Source: Paraspadella gotoi
Taxonomy: Eukaryota > Chaetognatha
Length of the DNA stretch: 64,000 bases
Assembly (NCBI GenBank): GCA_051294375.1
Contig: CM119267.1
Location: 20,151,476 to 20,215,475, forward strand
Direction of reading: 5' to 3'
The position numbers and the translations under genes are program-made. Below the pieces are notes generated by a model that had not been told where the DNA came from, did not search any database, and worked only from the letters and a program-made list of their open reading frames with translations. Below are positions 14,331 to 42,940 of the stretch, one piece after another (positions within the stretch are counted from its first letter, which is position 1; every line of letters begins with the position of its first letter).

Positions 14331-15355
14331 TCTGTCTTCTTGACTATAGTCCAGATATGTAAGGATCTACAATAGTTATACAATTATACATAGTTTGTTT
14401 TATTTTCCCCATTTTTATCTCTTTTTCCTAACTAATCTAATGTTTTTCTTTATTTTCTTCCTTGGCTCGTAATAATTCTAAAAAGGAGAAAATTCACGTC
14501 AAGATTCCCATTAAAGGATTTTGGTAAAAACCAGACGCAAGAGCGAATCGGTGCATCGTTTTTCCCGATCGGTTGAGGTGGTGACGAAGAGAGGGGAGAG
14601 GTCGGGAGGACAGCGAATCGCGAATAAAGAAAATAATGAGACAGGAAAGGTAATGAGGCGAAACGTGTTTTGAGCGGAAAAGAAAAAAAATAATTGAAAG
14701 TCGCAAAGAAATTATTTACTCGAGCGAAAGCGAATTTCCAACAGGTTGTTTTTTTGATTGTTTTTCTTTGGTTTTCTTTTTTCTTTTTATTTTCCGTTTG
14801 AAGCGGAACTTCGATCGGAGAAAGTGAGAAAGATGGATGAGGTGATTTTCAGCGGCCAATGAGGCAAAGGTAATCGATTGGAGAAGTAAACGAACCCAGT
14901 CATTAAGTTTGGTAGCAGATTCAGTTGGAATCCGTCAATCAAAAACGAAAAAAAAAACAGTTTGAAGAACAATCAGAGATTTTCTCCTAATCTAGAACTT
15001 CTTCTGAAAGTTCGTCTATCGTCGACTCCGCCCATTGGCTCCGTCCTCCGACCATTGGTCTCGACAACAACATCTCTAACCACAACTCTCACTCATCGTC
15101 CTTGCTCCCCTTCCTACTTACCACTCTCCGCCTCTTTCTCCTTCCCGCCTCACGTCTCCTTCGCAAACCGACTTGATCTTTGCCTTCTTCCTCCCGATCT
15201 AAATTTACGACGTTAGGTCTCTGGAGAAAGTGACACTCCGAAGCCTGGGCATTTTGTCCCAGTGGGCAGTCGGGAATCCACATGAGGCGCCGACCGGCCG
15301 TAAAAGCCAGTCGAGATTTCACTCGCGGCGCTTTGTGAATCGCACCGCTCTCTTC

Positions 15356-15361
15356 CTCTCT

Positions 15362-15417
<56 letters not shown>

Positions 15418-15436
15418 ACTCTCTCTCTCTCTCTCA
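15356..15436. repeat. (CT)n microsatellite
   Basis: CT dinucleotide array with two short TCTACT/TTCTAC interruptions. Confidence 0.9.
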
Positions 15437-16417
15437 CGGCGATCTGAGGGAAATCTTCGGCAAATTCGTCGATTTGGAGGCTCAAATTACACTTTCTCAT
15501 ATCACTTTTCTTATTGTTATATCTACGCTCACGTTAACTTAAATCTTTTATGTCATTAATTTTTTTCTATCACTTGATAAATCACCAATCACCCACTTTT
15601 ATCCGAATCTGTGTTGTTGTTTTTTGTTTTTTTGTAATTTGAAATGGGAGAAGTTGAATGGGAGTCAATTTTCTATCCTTTCTTTTCTATCCTTTCTATC
15701 CTTTCTACAGTCAAAAACAAGTTCTCCATTATCTTTAAAACATTATCATAAGACATTATCATAAGACATTATCATAACGCACCCAGCGAATGTTTACTTC
15801 TTTAGCTTCCCCCTCCTTTTTAATCAGAAATTCTTTGGACCGACTTGCGTCATTATATTTTCATTTGATTCGGCGCCAAACTTTTGTCTCAAAGTTTTTT
15901 CGTTCGTGATTCTCACACAAAAACAACAAAAAATTCTTTTCTGCGAAGGAATCGTTAAAGAACGAAAACTCTGAACAACCGTAGCCTTCGTCCGGAAAAA
16001 AAATTCTTCCGTTAATGATTTTTTTTAAACGAAAACATTTTTAAAAAAACACACACAAACTACCCCAAAAAATAACCAGAACCATGTCCGACTTGTCATT
16101 GCGAATTCGTCTTGATGCCGTCGTTGCAAATGGACATTTTCATTTAAGGTTACCGACGAGACGTGAAAATATTTGTCAAAAAATGCGGGTCACAATCTCG
16201 GGCTGAAAAAAAAAATAACTCCCGAGTTGGTAAATTTGGTGGAATAAAAATAAAAGCGGTCGAAACGGGACGAAACGAAAATTAAAAAAAAAAGGAACAA
16301 AACAAAAGACATAAACGTTAAACGATGGTCGAAAAAAATCTACTTCAATCCTTAGACTCTCATCGATTAATTGCGACGATTCGAACGTTTAAATTAACAG
16401 GGAATAAATCAAATACG

Positions 16418-32906
<16,489 letters not shown>

Positions 32907-33270
32907 TCTCGACGGTTGAGAGCGAGGGGGTACGGGGAAGGACCTGTGTGGTGGGCAGTGGTTGTGGGGAGTTGTTTGTGGCTTGTGGGCCGCAAGGTCG
33001 ACCGGGGAGAGCGTCAATCGTTCGTGTCCGTGAATTTTTAGGCGACAATTCGTTGTTCGTGTCAAAACTCGTTGTTGTTGTTGTTATTGGCAATACATTT
33101 TATAGCATCGAACTTATGTTTATTCGTTGCCATGGAGAATTGAAAAGATAGAGAGTCAGAGAGAGAGACGGTGAAAGATAGAGAGGGAGAAAAGAGTTTA
33201 ATTTCCATAATGTTTCCTATACTATTTATTGGCAATATAACCAATTAACCGTATCTGTTTGACGAAATTT

Positions 33271-33276
33271 AATAAA
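33271..33276 (+). promoter_or_regulatory. Candidate poly(A) signal AATAAA of carboxypeptidase
   Basis: First canonical AATAAA downstream of the stop at 32,904-32,906, about 365 bases away. Confidence 0.35.
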
Positions 33277-33623
33277 ACAGCATGATACGAATTTATTCTT
33301 ACACAAACTGGCAGTAACGTTCAACTTTTTTGTGCTCAACAATAAAAACTCTTTAAAACTGCAGCAATGTAAATTCCTGGGAAATAATCATGATAATTGA
33401 TCAGCTAGAGAGATAGGATAATTACAAAGCCCGCACGCGATATATAAGAATGAGTCACCTTCTTGATAAAACCAAACTGTTTAACAAAAAAGAAGATAAA
33501 GATCAAATCAGGTTTTCCTGGAGAAAATCTCTCCAACAACGAAAAGAAAGGACACGATATAATCAAATATTTTTATAAAATCGTCAATACTTGATAATAT
33601 AAAAATTTTCGTCGAATTGTCTC

Positions 33624-33667
33624 ATATCATATCATATCATATCATATCATATCATATCATATCATAT
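33624..33667. repeat. (ATCAT)n pentanucleotide repeat
   Basis: Eight or nine ATCAT units. Similar GTCATGTCAT units occur inside the R2 repeats. Confidence 0.9.
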
Positions 33668-34329
33668 GTCTCATATCATTCGGATCAGCGACAAGGGAAA
33701 AATATTCCACCTCGGCGCTCATTGGCCGAACCGATAAAAATGGACTAATCACAACGCGCGAAGAAATAGCACAGACTCAAAGATTTTACATTCCTTGAAA
33801 ATTGATATATTGTCTACATTTATTTGTAAATTATTTTATGTACAATTACGATCACTGTAGTTTTAGAATCTACTCAATTGTACCTTTCGTTCGATATGTA
33901 TTTTGTCAATGTTTACTGCTTTTAACAATTCGTAAACTGTATGTTAATATGTGTAAACAAACAACCGGATCAAGTGTCAGGATGAAATTTACAAGTGCTT
34001 TCGATCAGGTCCGATCGCGATATATATAAACTCTGTACTTTTTCAATTGTCTCTAGTGATTAAATTTACGTTTTAAAAAAGTAAAGTGCTCCTTTAGAAT
34101 AATAAATAGGTAGTGGTCCTTCAAATTGAATTTCAATGGTCGAAATTACTCCGGTCATTATTTTCTATTATCTTTATCAAGCTCCTCTTCGAAAAAAAAA
34201 TACAAAAACTCGCTACTGAAATAAGTACTCGCCCGTGGTCCAACCCGCACTCGCCCAAACCTGCCCGTATCGATCGTAGACGTTGACTATTGTGCCTTTT
34301 CCCCCTCATTCTCACAAGAATGACTCTTA

Positions 34330-37225
34330 ATGACGATGGGAAACGCCGTGACTCTCGCCAAAAACTCGGACCTTCCCTTCGTTGACTTCCTCCTTTTCCG
34401 AATTCTCTCGCGCCACCACGCTGCCGCCGTCAAAGCCGTCGCCGCCGCCGACAATCCGGCGTCGGTCACTGCTCCGTCGGTCTCCGGCGCTGCAGCCGAC
34501 GCCGCTTCTCCGCTAAGCGCCGTGGACGAACCGTTCCGACGAACGGCGCTTCACTGGGCGTGTCTCCGCGACAACGGGGTCGTCGTCAAGCTCCTCGTCG
34601 GATTCGGCGCCGACGCGACCGTCCTCGACGCCTACGGATGCGCGCCGCTGCACTACGCCACCTGGCGGGGATCTGACCCGGATGTTATGACGTATGTTGG
34701 CAGAGAGATAGAGAGAGAGAGACTACCATCTTAAATTTCCAATTCCTTCGCAGCTACTTGGCCCTCCGCGGCGAAGGCGTCAGAACTCGCGCCGGCGCCG
34801 CAGGACTAGGGCAGACGCCGCTGCACTTCGCCGCCAGCGGAGCCAACCTCATCGGCATCAACTTTTGCTTGAGAATGGGCGCCGACGTCAACGCCGCCGC
34901 AGACAACGGCGCCACGCCCCTTCACTTTGCCGCCGCCTACTGTCGAAAAATGGAAGTGTTCAAGAGGCTCAAGGAGTGCGGGGCCAACGTCCAGGTTGTT
35001 GTTGTTGTTGACTTCGTTCTTCGTAGAAGGGCGTTCGATTCCCGCCGCTGCCACCACATACCGTAGAAAATAATTTTGGTTTATTTCAGAGGAATTGCAG
35101 TTTTAACTTTTAATATTTGTTTGAGATATAAAAATTTGGTTTTTGTTTACAAACGGCTTTTATTAAGTAATAAATAAAATTTCTTAATAAAAATTGTTTT
35201 TTGTAAACCAAATGCATAATTTTCTTATCTCAAACTAATTATAAAAACGCAACGAAATAAAGTATTCACACCACTTGTAACATAGAATACACGAGGAGAC
35301 AATAATAATTAAGGGAGATTAAATGCAGATGAAAATAAAGTAAATAAACGTACAAAGAAAATAGTCCATAAAGGCTTACACCATGGGTATTTGATGTTAG
35401 TTTCTTGAAGGTAAGTTGAAGACTATCTCGTTTCTTCTCTCATATCGCTTTAATGAGGAAAAGCTACTTGATGAGATCAGATCAGATCCATCCTTCGGTC
35501 CATAATTCTTGTAATCGCTGTCGTCGTCTGACGGCGTTGTTAAATCTACAAATCGCTCACGTAATCGTCGCCATTTTCGTCATCGTCGTTCTTGTCGTCG
35601 ATTCGTAATCGTTTTTTTTTTACCCGCACCTGACGGAGAGAACACCCCCCCCCACTACAGGCGAAAGACTTCGACGGCCGCTCCATCGCTCACCTGGCGG
35701 CCATTTTCAAAAACGAGGCGGCGCTCGAGTTCGCGATCGGCGAAGGAATCAAGATCATCGAGTTGGACAATCGCGGGAAGAGGCCGTTGGACTATGTCAC
35801 TAATCGGTTCGATCGATCGATTGCTTGATTTATTTAATTTATCTGTTCGAAGTCCTAACGCCTACTTTCGTGCTCATTCTTAGCAATTAATGTACTAATT
35901 GACTCTACTTCCATCGACCTTTAATCGCCTAATCTCCTCGACCCACGACCAGTTACACTTGCGAGACGGCCTCCTACCCGCCCAACTTCTCCGTCGAAAC
36001 TCACCTCAACGAAGTCAAACGCGTCCAGGATCGACTCACACTCTACACCACGATCGCCCACAACCTGGAGGGTGGATCGAGGACGCAACTCTTCGGCGCC
36101 ACCACGACTCACAGGTGGGGGGGGGCAGATGGAAAGCCTGAGATTGTCGGGGGGGGTGCTTTTAGAGTTTTAGTGAATGTCGCTGAAGGCATAACGCTCT
36201 GATGGGTTAGCTCCATATTGCATAAAATCTATCTCTTTCTCTCTCTCTTAGTCAATCTATTTTTTAATCTATCTATAATGTCGCAAAAAGAAACGCCCTA
36301 TTTATCGGCTTATTTACTCTGCTTTTATCGGCAATATAAGAACGCAATGTTTCCGGCAATATTTGGTCATAATTCATCGAACAAAGTGGAAATTGCGGCG
36401 AATCCAATAACGAATATTTGAAAAAACTTGAGGCGTGTTTTTTGTGTGAGAAGAAAAACGTAAGTGAATATAATGAAAATATACATATTTAGTTTATTTA
36501 CATTAGATGAAAAGGTCAACCATAGGCAGGGGCGGCGAGAGAAATATCGGGCCCCTCCACTGGCCGCCACCCCCCTCTCCATAATTTTAGTTTTCGATTA
36601 CCGACTTTCTGCCTTGAAAATTGATCAAGTGCTCAAACTTCTCTTAATTTTTCCCTTTTTTTTTTCTTCTTCGTTTTTCTTCTTTTTTTAAATTTTTTTT
36701 TCCAGGCCCTCTTGGGGCTCTCTGGGGCGAGGGTGGCCCCCCTCTCGCCGCCCCTGACCAATGACCATAGGCATAACAAGGTTATTTAAGGTCGAATGTT
36801 TCTCACCCCCAATGGGTCACAAAGTAGAAAGACGTCGTGGTCATTGCTTTTGAGCTTCCATAAAGTATTCCTTTATAGCGATCATTATTATTATTATCAT
36901 TATTATTTCTGAGCTACATTAACCGAGACACTACAATCTCACTGAAAATCTTCACCTCCCCCACCCCCCCCCCCACATCACCAGCTTGTATCCAAACTCG
37001 AAGTCGGTTTTCGACGCCGCGGCGCCCTCGACTTCCTCCGCGGCGCCGTCGGCGCCGATTCTCGATCCAGCCGACCTCTTCGACTGCATCATTTGCATGG
37101 AGAACAAGAAGGACACGGCGTTCGGATGCGGGCATTTGGCGTGCGGTCGATGCGCCGCCAGGTTGACGCAGTGCCATCTGTGCAAGAGAAGCATCGTGGA
37201 TCGGAGAAGAATTTTCATCGATTGA
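34330..37225 (+). CDS. Ankyrin-repeat protein with C-terminal RING finger (putative E3 ubiquitin ligase)
   Basis: Five exons in phase: 34,330-34,691; 34,754-34,994; 35,661-35,806; 35,953-36,114; 36,985-37,225. They give 383 residues, or 381 if the second ATG (34,336) is used. Ankyrin repeats span about residues 70-245 (TALHWACLRDN; APLHYATWRG; TPLHFAASGAN; TPLHFAAAYC; SIAHLAAIF; RPLDYV). A Ser/Pro/Ala linker precedes a C3HC4 RING at 338-370: C338, C341, C352, H354, C357, C360, C367, C370. The protein ends 13 residues later (VDRRRIFID). The architecture suggests an E3 ligase in which ankyrins bind substrate and RING binds E2; that role is inferred. Starting at the second ATG yields MGNAVT, an N-myristoylation-type start. 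Intron 4 holds a hAT-like MITE. No named orthologue is claimed. Confidence 0.88.
36527..36756. mobile_element. 230-bp MITE, hAT-like, in intron 4 of the ankyrin/RING gene
   Basis: Perfect 15-bp terminal inverted repeats: CAGGGGCGGCGAGAG at 36,527-36,541 and its complement at 36,742-36,756. CAGGGG-type ends are typical of hAT elements. The 8-mer ACCATAGG abuts the left end (36,519-36,526) and recurs at 36,764-36,771, seven bases past the right end, which may be an 8-bp target duplication with a small flanking insertion. There is no ORF, so it is non-autonomous. Confidence 0.75.
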
Positions 37226-39107
37226 AGTTTTTTTTTATAAAAATGTATATTTTAAATATGTGTGTGATAAGGACGCTTGTTACCGCGCATTGTTTTTTAA
37301 AAGTCTAAATTTTGAGTGACTTTCTTTTGTCACGATCATGATTTACATAAGAAACAATGTCGGAAAAAAAAATTGAAACTGATTGACTATAAAACTATGA
37401 TGAGAATAATTTTTTCCTCTTGTACGGAGTGTAACTTGTGAATTAAGTTATTGATGTACTATCTGATCTTTACCGAAAGCCTTTCTCTCTTTCATGGCAA
37501 CGAAACACGCTTGAATGTAATCTAATTTGCATATAATCTATTATTTTAAGTAAAAGACGACAGTTTTCTATGTAAAACATTCGATCAACACAACAATTCC
37601 AGGCAACTGTAAAAATTCAACGTTATTTTTAGCACATCGAAGAAACGATAGACAACTCAAAATGACGATATGACGCAAGCCTTGCTCATACCCGAATTGG
37701 AAGCAAACTGAATCGTATAAAAAAACAGAGTCAGTTAAACAAAAAGTAAATGTATCTAGGATATGTTTTCCGATCGGTTGAATTGAACCGTTGTTTCGGC
37801 CATAATGTAATACTTTTTTAGACGCGCATGCCAATATGGTTTAATAAATTTTTACAGTAAATAATAAAAAAAAATGTTTTGTTAATACATCTAAACAACG
37901 TTTTAACGAAACTAATATTCATGCTATAGCAGCCTTTTTTTTTATAATAGTTTTTCGTTCGATTAGAGAACGCGAAAATCTTAAGTTACAACAAAAGTAA
38001 TAAAAAGTAGAGGCAAGGAAAAAGCCTTTGAAAACTGGCGCTCAGTTGCGTTGAAAAGAAATTAAGCGCGAATCGAATCATTTTCCCTTAATTTCTCGAC
38101 CAATCGCCGCTCGCTATAAAATTTTACGGAATGTACTCCATATTTGACGTTGACCTAAATCCTAAATCCGCAAACGATTGGTCGAGGAAACATGGGATTT
38201 TTCGCGCGATTATGTAGCGAGTAATAAAAAAAAGTTTCTGGTAAGGATTACATTTTTTTTTATCTGTTTTTTTTTTCCTTCAAACAATCACAGGATTTTG
38301 TAATACGGAACGGTACAGGTTTTCTCGTTCGAGAGTCGGTACACGTTTTCTCGTTCGGCTAATCTCTTTTTTTTTTTTTAAATTGGCAAGGGTATATATA
38401 AACTATAAAGCCGTGGGACAGTAAAACGAATTAAAAGAGAGGGGTAGGGATCGTGGGGTAGGGAAAGGAGGGAGAAAGGGTGGGGAGGACAAGCTTTTAT
38501 GAAAAAGAAAAAAGAAATACGAAGACGTCTCAGGTCGACGGCCTCAATTGAGGCCAAAAAGTAGCAAAAGACAGACCCAAAGGCCAAAATACCAAAGTTT
38601 TCAAAACAAAATAAGGAAATAAAACAAAAATAGTCGGATGATGATGATGAAAACGAATCGATAATAATGATAGTGATGATGATTAATTTAATTATCAGCC
38701 CGAATTTTCAACTCGAACTCTCAAAAGCTCCAAGGAATAAACAACACGTTCAGGACCCAATTTTAAATAGAAGAAATGTTTAAATATTCATAAGGGAGTT
38801 TGGGGAAGATTGGTGCCAGTAGCAAAGTTGGTTCTCAAATTCATTGTCGCACTAAATATTTCAACAAAAAAAACTGGGACAATTTATTTCTTCTTTTTTG
38901 TATGTCTTTGTTTAAATTTTATCCAAAGTAAACTTTTCTTGTTCGCTAGAGATTCTAGTCACTTCCGATTGGCACTTTCAAATCGTTCCACCCAGTCTTT
39001 GGTTCTATTCGAAGACAAAAACTTTATTTGCAATGGGAGCAGATGGACGAGTTTCTCTGAATCCTGAAACCGAGATCTCCGTCTTTCCATCTCCCCGAAA
39101 ATCTCTA
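37226..39107. other. Convergent intergenic region between ankyrin/RING and PDE4 genes
   Basis: The two genes converge here. No third gene is visible. A direct repeat of about 26 bp (CGGTACA...TTTTCTCGTTCG) is present at about 38,310-38,360, and a CCAAT / inverted CCAAT pair with TATAAAA at about 38,095-38,190. Confidence 0.5.
39023..39028 (-). promoter_or_regulatory. Poly(A) signal AATAAA of PDE4
   Basis: TTTATT on the plus strand, AATAAA on the minus strand, about 80 bases past the PDE4 stop codon at 39,108-39,110. Confidence 0.55.
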
Positions 39108-39912
39108 CTACGCCTCTCGCTCGATCTTCTTCCCTCCCGCCTTCTTCCTCCCGTCCGCCTCCTCCTCAATGAGCAGGAAGGATGGTCTCTGATGTCTGGA
39201 ATCGCTCGTCGACGTCTCCGTCGCTTCGACCGACTCCTTGGCCGGCGCCACCGGCTCCTCCTCGGCGGGCGAGCGGGGTTCTTCCGATCGAGGATTCGGC
39301 GCCTCCTCCGTCCACTCGACGGCCTCGTCCGCTTCCTCTCCGACCCTCTCGTCCTCTTCTTCTTCCTCCTCTTGCATCCGGATGTACATCTCCCGGTTTT
39401 CCTCGAGGTGATCGAGAACGGTCTGCGCCTCCGGGTAGACGAGATCCGCCCAGGCCTCCCAAAGAGGGTGGACGATGAAGTCGATGAAGCCGACTTGGCT
39501 CTTGGCGACCGAGGCCGTGTTGCGGTCGCACATGGGGCTCACCTTTGGGAAAGTAAGATGAGAGGGGAAGAATAATCTCATTTGCATATTGCAGTATTCT
39601 ATAATATTAAAAAAAAACTAGCTTATATATTTAAAATTAATGATTATTATGCCGAAGGGTGTGGTCGACGTGAATTTCAGACCCCTCCCTTATTCGTAAT
39701 GAGCAGTTATATAAAAATAGGAAGTAACTTTTAATAAAAAATAAAGAAAAACAAGTTGACTGTTCGCGGCGTTTACCTCCAAACCCAGCGCTCTCTCCCG
39801 GTCGCCCTGAAGCTGAAACTCTTTCATGATTCTCTCCATCCACTGTTTGCACAAATGCCAGGGTTTCGTCGGATTCGAAAGGTCAGCGCAATGGATCATG
39901 TTCTGGAGAACC

Positions 39913-39944
<32 letters not shown>

Positions 39945-42905
39945 CATTAAGGACATAATTACCAGATAATTATTTTTCCCATTTTTTCTCGCCGTTCCTT
40001 CCCTGCCTCTCATTCAAAACCTCGAAAAAAAAAGAAGAAAAAATCGGATTAAATGGGGGAAAAAAAAACAAACCTCAAATATCCGGATTCCGGATTTAAA
40101 TCGATGGCGGAAGGATTTAGTCATTTTAGTTAATCTTAAAAACTAAGAAGGCATGACTCGGCCTTAAATAAAAATATAAAATCCTTAAAAAGTTAACAAA
40201 AAGACGAAACGCAAAATCGTCAAAGCCCTTTTCACCTCACCCTCGACTCTTCTCTCCCTCGCCTCACCTCGCCGACCTCACCTGAATCCGGTCCTGGTAA
40301 TTGTCGAGCAGCAGGACGCCGTCGCCCGCGACCTTCTTCGTCTCCACCATCGTCTTGAGTTCGGCCAGGAGGCTCATGTGCTTCGACATGTCGGTGGCCA
40401 GCACCATGTCGATCACCATCTTGCGGACCTGCGGGAAATAAATGAATGAAGGAATAAATAAATGAGCAGATAGTTTAATAAATAAATAAATAAACAGATA
40501 GTTTAATAAATAAACAAACAGATAAATAAATAAATAAAGGGCAAACAATTACTCAAACTTATGTAATGAATAAAAATAATCTCTTATCAATCAATCAATT
40601 AACCTATTTGAATATGAATGATTTATTCGATTGAATTATTATATTTGGTCCCAAGACTCGACACTCACAGTGTTCCTCTGCTTCTTGGTGAGGTTGGCGA
40701 AGATGTCGACGCGTTCCTGCTGGACGAGTTTGAAGGCGACGGCGAGGTGGTGATTCTCCAGCACGCTCTCGTCGTTGTACATGATGGCGAGGTCGGAGGA
40801 GGTGTTGACGAGGAACTGGTTCGTCACTCCGGGGTGGTCCACGTCGTGGACGGCCGCGCGACATCGCGCCCACCGTTTCGAGATCTGTTGAAGGGACGTT
40901 TGGGGAAAAGGGGAGTTTAGATTTTCTCACTTTGTATAATTATTTTTTAAATTTTTTTAATTTTTCTTATTTTTTGGCGTCCAAATTAAAATTTATCGAT
41001 TTATATTAAATTCAAAGTTAAACACACGATCGCTCTATTTACTACACCTCATATACTTTCGCGCCAACGATTAAAAAATGTCAACTGATTTTATTCGCTC
41101 CTTTAAAGTAACACTAAACCAACGGAGAATCGTTTTAGATTAAAGAAAACTATTCGCCCTGACCCTAACCTCACTTTTTTCTCTCAGTATTTTCATTTTA
41201 TCTCAACAACATCAACATCAACCAACATCAACCAACATCAACCTCTCCCTTCGACTCAAAATAAAAAAGTCGTTGGATGTGAATTCGAGCAGAAAAAGTC
41301 GAATTTCGTCTCAGGTTGATTTTCTTATTTTCGCCTACACAGTGTACATCCACTTCCGCCCACAGTGAAAATCAAGTCGACTAGTCGCACCTCACAACAA
41401 CTTTTTTTTTAATATTATCTTACGCCTCATACTTTCTCTTTTTATATCCCTGTTCTTTCTCATTTTACCTCCCAGTCTGCTTCTATCTCAGTCTCTTACT
41501 CTCTTTCTGTCCATCACTCCCTTTATTTTTTTTTTGTATTCTATCCTACTCTTTCTGTCTCTTCGCTTTCTTTCTCATATTTCTTCATTTTTTTTATTTC
41601 TTATTTCTGCAATTAGGATCGTTAAAACTTGCGATGACAAAATATCGACCGAAATAGCAATTTTTTAATCATTACTTTCCTTCAGAAAAAAAAAACCGTT
41701 GACTCATTCGATTAATTATAAAGTTAATGACGACGAGAGCGAAAACCACAATCTCGTCCCGGTCCAGAAGTTTTGCTTTCTTTAGCGGTAGCCGACCAAA
41801 TTCAAATTTTAATGGGAAAACCATTAAACTAATCCATTATTGGTATTAATTATTGTGTTAAAATTGTGAAAAAATGTTCCGAACTATGAGTAATTCGCTA
41901 ATTAAAATTATTATATTGCTATATAATGTTTAAATTTTTTTTGGATATTTTAAGTTTTTTCAAATGATTCTGACAGAGCTAAAAAAGTTAAGCAAAAAAT
42001 GTAATTACTACTTTTTAAAATTTTGATGTTTTATTCCTGAAAATTAGAAAAAACTGCTAAAATTATCGGAAGATGATAATGATAATAATTTTTTAAGGTT
42101 TTCCCCAATTTTAACCCACTTAGCATCAAAATATTGAAAAAAGAATTATACTTTGTGTAGACAAGTTTTGATAAGCTATCTGAATCTGCTTTTAAAAAGG
42201 CAAAATTTCAAAAAAAATTTTGACATTTCCTATCTAAAAATAAATATTAAAAAAATAATTACTAGTGCTTCTTAGCCATTTTAGAAAACTTTGGTCAATC
42301 TAAAGTTTTCTCAGAAATGTATGAAGTTTCATTTGGGAAGGGTTCCCAAAATCAAACTTCTGACCCACCCCATTGACAAAGTTTAGTTCACTGAATAATA
42401 ATTTTTAAATGCCGGTCGTAACTTCAGTTCGTTAATTAAACGAGGATTATTATATTTAGTAGCAAGTATGAGTTAAAACTCTTATAACAAGAGTGCAAAG
42501 AAAGCGTCAGACTCGAACATAGAATAAGAAAAAGGGAAGAAAACACAATTTTCTCGTTAAGTCTAACGATTCCGTAATATTGTTTATGACATCTTTAATA
42601 TCAGTATTATCATTACGTTTATCGCGATCATCACCAAAGTCCTTGGATAGAGATGCTAATTTATTCCTACTATAATCGAATCCAATAATAATTAATCATC
42701 TATCGATCAAAAAAAAGTTTTTAAACGATTCCTCTTTAAAAAAGGGAGAGGGACGATGATTCATTAAGATATATTTTTTTTTTTTCGTTAAGTTCAAATA
42801 AAAGTACACAAAAGGATAAATGAGGTGAATGACCTCTGCAGTCCACATGCTAAAAAGTGAAGATTAATGAATCTGAGATTTGTTGACAAACAATGGCGTT
42901 CGTCG

Positions 42906-42940
<35 letters not shown>

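Larger units (their letters stand above)
11623..16417. other. Spacer between aldolase and carboxypeptidase genes
   Basis: Mostly AT-rich DNA with several microsatellites and an interspersed repeat copy. I find no convincing gene. Weak candidates are a 42-codon plus-strand ORF at 16,084-16,206 and GC-richer patches at 13,317-13,405 and 15,000-15,340 on either strand, but none shows a family motif or a linked set of splice sites. Confidence 0.5.
32907..34329. other. Spacer between carboxypeptidase and ankyrin/RING genes
   Basis: AT-rich, no gene seen. A candidate AATAAA at 33,271-33,276 may end the carboxypeptidase transcript. A pentanucleotide ATCAT array lies at 33,624-33,667. An ATTGG (inverted CCAAT) at about 33,720 lies 0.6 kb upstream of the next gene. 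Confidence 0.5.

Noticed and set aside
15213-15500. Minus-strand frames such as QIDEFAEDFPQIA and YGRSAPHVDSRLPTG
   Set aside because: Possible exon ends with a GTGAGAG donor, but the two parts are separated by a GA array and match no family I know.
34330-37225. Mind bomb or plant XBAT orthologue
   Set aside because: Ankyrin plus RING order is shared, but Mind bomb has MIB/ZZ domains and three RINGs, and nothing else ties this to XBAT; left unnamed.
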